Of a stretch of 64,000 bases of DNA, positions 62,335 to 64,000 are shown piece by piece. Position numbers and translations under genes: made by a program. The stretch's first letter is position 1. Each line of letters starts with the position of its first letter. This stretch comes from Blautia sp. (GTDB taxonomy: Bacteria; Bacillota; Clostridia; Lachnospirales; Lachnospiraceae): assembly GCA_021772055.1 (NCBI GenBank), contig JAETNR010000009.1:1-64000 (forward strand), written 5' to 3'. The notes below the pieces were generated by a model. It did no database searches. It saw only the letters and a list, made by a program, of their open reading frames with translations, and was not told the DNA's origin.

Positions 62335-63390
62335 TCAGTCCTCCCTAAGCCTGACTGCAGTAGCCGCCTGGCGCCGTCTGGCGTCGTCCAGGGCTGCGTA
62401 ATGCTTCTTGGTCGTGTTCACATCCCTGTGGCCTAAAACATCCGCTACAAGGTAAATATCGCCCGTTTCCTGGTAAAGGGCAGTGCCGTAGGTACTGCGG
62501 AGCTTGTGGGGCGTAATTTTTTTGGTGGTGGTTACTTCCCTGGCATATTTCTTTACCAGATTTTCTACCGCCTGGACACCGATGCGGCGGCGCTGGGCAG
62601 AGTAGAAGAGAGCGTGTTCATGCCCTGCAAGGGGTGTGATCCCTTTCCGGACTTCCAGGTATTTCTTCAACGCTTTTTCTACCTCAGGGCCGAAATATAC
62701 GATCATTTCATTCCCGCCTTTTCGGGTAACCTTAATTCCGTTATTTTTAAAATCAATATCCTCCACATCCAGCCCCACACATTCGGAAACACGAATCCCG
62801 GTTCCAAGAAGCAAAGTCACAAGAGCCAGATCCCGTTCTTTTGTTTTTTCATAGAATACACGTTTCTGACCTGTCAGATGATCACCGCAGTGTTCGATAT
62901 AATCCAAAAGAATTGCCACCTCATCGGTATCAAGGCGCACAATGCTTTTCTGGTGGATTTTCGGGACATCCACCAGAACGGTGGGATTGGTATGGATCAT
63001 TTCTCTTTTAAAATAATAGGCATAGAAGCTGCGCAATGCGGAAATTTTTCGTTTCAGCCCCCGTTCACCGTTTGTTTCGGTTTTGTCGCCGCTTTTGTAT
63101 ACTTTGAGATATTCCTGATATTCTTCAATATCCAGTGCCTGCACCTGATCCAGAACATCAACGGAAAAGTCCTGCATGGTATAATTTTTAAATGCCGGAT
63201 TTTCCTCCAGAAGAAACTGAAAAAAAATGCGGATATCATATGCATAGGAAATCCTTGTTTTTGTTGTGGTGGTTGGCTCTACAGCGCGAAAATAATCCCT
63301 GCAGAAAGGCGGCAGGGTCTTTAAAACTTCCCGAAGCTTTATCGTATTGTTAATGTCTGTTTGTTCATGATAAGTAACTCGTTTGTCCAT
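62335..63390 (-). CDS. Tyrosine recombinase (XerC/D-like)
   Basis: A 351-residue integrase-family enzyme. An N-terminal SAM-like DNA-binding domain (about 20-130) precedes the catalytic domain with Arg in GTGIRVSECVGL, H-x-x-R in TPHKLRSTYG, and H...Y in LGHRDVNTTKKHYAAL: all catalytic residues are present. Housekeeping-like context, next to dtd, and no flanking attachment repeats, argues for a Xer-like or conserved recombinase rather than a phage integrase. Slightly longer than XerC/D (near 300). Confidence 0.88.
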   Translation of the reverse strand: MDKRVTYHEQTDINNTIKLREVLKTLPPFCRDYFRAVEPTTTTKTRISYAYDIRIFFQFLLEENPAFKNYTMQDFSVDVLDQVQALDIEEYQEYLKVYKSGDKTETNGERGLKRKISALRSFYAYYFKREMIHTNPTVLVDVPKIHQKSIVRLDTDEVAILLDYIEHCGDHLTGQKRVFYEKTKERDLALVTLLLGTGIRVSECVGLDVEDIDFKNNGIKVTRKGGNEMIVYFGPEVEKALKKYLEVRKGITPLAGHEHALFYSAQRRRIGVQAVENLVKKYAREVTTTKKITPHKLRSTYGTALYQETGDIYLVADVLGHRDVNTTKKHYAALDDARRRQAATAVRLRED

Positions 63391-63469
63391 AGTTTGACCT
63401 CAATTAAAAAAATTCTCCATATCTATTTGAAAAACTCGGGTTTGTCGTATAGATGTATCGCTATCCCTA

Positions 63470-63916
63470 TTACAGGATAGACTCATCAAGAATAACGGTA
63501 AACGGTCCGTCATTTTCCAAAGAAATCTTCATGTCAGCGCCGAAAATGCCATGCTGTACTACAGGAACAGATTTGGCTGCTTCGGCAATCATATATTCAT
63601 AAAGCTGTTCTGCAAGCGTTGGATTGCCTGCCTCAATGAAGCTTGGCCGGTTGCCTTTTTTACAGTTGGCATAAAGGGTAAACTGTGATACCAAAAGCAA
63701 TTCTCCCTGCACATCTTTTAAGGACAGATTGGTTTTTCCGTCACTGTCCTCAAAAATACGAAGTCCGAGAAGCTTTTTCAGATATTTCTCTGCAATTTCC
63801 CTGGTGTCATTTTGTCCTACGCCAACAAAAACCAGAAAGCCTTTGCCAATTTTTCCAACGGTTGCTCCCTCAACCTTTACCTCTGCGTAATTTACACGCT
63901 GTATGACTAATTTCAT
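63470..63916 (-). CDS. dtd: D-aminoacyl-tRNA deacylase
   Basis: A 148-residue enzyme removing D-amino acids (and misacylated glycine) from tRNA. Both active-site motifs are visible: [10 protein letters not shown] (SQFTL) and the [12 protein letters not shown] stretch with the cross-subunit GNPT variant of GxPxT-like NxPxP region. The start [17 protein letters not shown] is typical. A CTATCC/GGATAG stem overlaps its stop. Confidence 0.95.
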   Translation of the reverse strand: MKLVIQRVNYAEVKVEGATVGKIGKGFLVFVGVGQNDTREIAEKYLKKLLGLRIFEDSDGKTNLSLKDVQGELLLVSQFTLYANCKKGNRPSFIEAGNPTLAEQLYEYMIAEAAKSVPVVQHGIFGADMKISLENDGPFTVILDESIL

Positions 63917-63931
63917 TACAAATGTGCCCCT

Positions 63932-64000
63932 TTATGATTTTTTTCTTCTTTTATCCAGTTCCTGCCTGTATTTTCCGTAAAGCTCTTTCAGTTTGGCTGT
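63932..64000 (-). CDS. C-terminal end of an unidentified protein (partial)
   Basis: The last 22 codons and TAA of a minus-strand gene running off the window: TAKLKELYGKYRQELDKRRK, then KS. The basic helical tail is too short to identify. It lies 16 nt upstream of dtd, so the two are probably co-transcribed. Confidence 0.6.
   Translation of the reverse strand, partial: TAKLKELYGKYRQELDKRRKKS

Noticed and set aside
62335-63390. Integrase marking a prophage or integrative element
   Set aside because: No phage or conjugation genes, attachment repeats or tRNA gene nearby; neighbours are housekeeping genes.
1-64000. CRISPR arrays, insertion sequences, tRNA or rRNA genes
   Set aside because: No spaced direct repeats, transposase signatures or cloverleaf-like sequences were noticed on either strand; a tool-based scan would be more sensitive.

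Overview
The window is chromosomal DNA of a low-to-mid GC, spore-forming Firmicute, most likely a Lachnospiraceae member (Blautia/Dorea-like; genus not resolvable by eye). Reasons: strong AGGAGG ribosome binding sites, TTGACA-17-TATAAT promoters, a T-box leader, the spore genes yqfC-yqfD ahead of phoH-ybeY, and the mreBCD-PBP2-min-rodA order. Nearly all genes are on the plus strand. Minus-strand genes are one membrane protein (35.2-35.8 kb) and the right end (62.3-64.0 kb). I see no tRNA or rRNA gene, insertion sequence, prophage or CRISPR array, so this is core genome rather than an accessory island.

Layout. 0.2-7.3 kb: rex, nnr, alr, a MazF-type RNase without a visible antitoxin, a CBS/CorC membrane protein, yebC and a ClpP-like protease. 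7.4-13.2 kb: a highly expressed-looking three-gene flavin/iron-sulfur operon (NuoE, NuoF, and a GltD-NuoG fusion) that fits an electron-bifurcating Stn-type transhydrogenase rather than a hydrogenase. 13.5-20.2 kb: uppP, ftsK, a zinc-ribbon/TPR membrane protein, rlmH, a diguanylate cyclase, a cupin. 20.2-28.4 kb: dus, yqfC, yqfD, a Cys-rich DUF2284 protein, phoH, ybeY, a secreted DUF3048 protein, a BofC-like small protein lying between two long inverted repeats, proB, a DUF896 protein and 5-formyl-THF cyclo-ligase. 28.5-33.5 kb: a repeat-rich surface protein, a degenerate M14 peptidase-like protein, and a T-box-controlled BASS-family transporter.

33.6-45.8 kb: miaB, a divergent membrane protein, mutS-mutL-miaA, a PLP enzyme of the YnbB family and two FAD-dependent oxidoreductases. 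45.8-55.3 kb: the cell shape and division cluster radC-mreB-mreC-mreD-PBP2-minD-minE-rodA-dacA; minC is absent from its expected place. 55.5-58.6 kb: a HelD-type helicase-like ATPase whose reading frame runs on into the N-terminal beta-sandwich domain of a GH31 glycosidase, without the GH31 catalytic barrel. 58.7-62.2 kb: an orphan hybrid histidine kinase and a small P-loop protein of unknown role. 62.3-64.0 kb (minus): a tyrosine recombinase, dtd and the tail of an unidentified gene.

Most promising for follow-up: the HelD-GH31N fusion, the isoleucine-type T-box in front of a BASS transporter, the Stn-like operon with a possible Rex site on its promoter, the hairpin-flanked BofC-like gene, the M14 protein with Asp at two zinc-ligand positions, and the min locus without minC. 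All calls come from reading the sequence; no database search was run.
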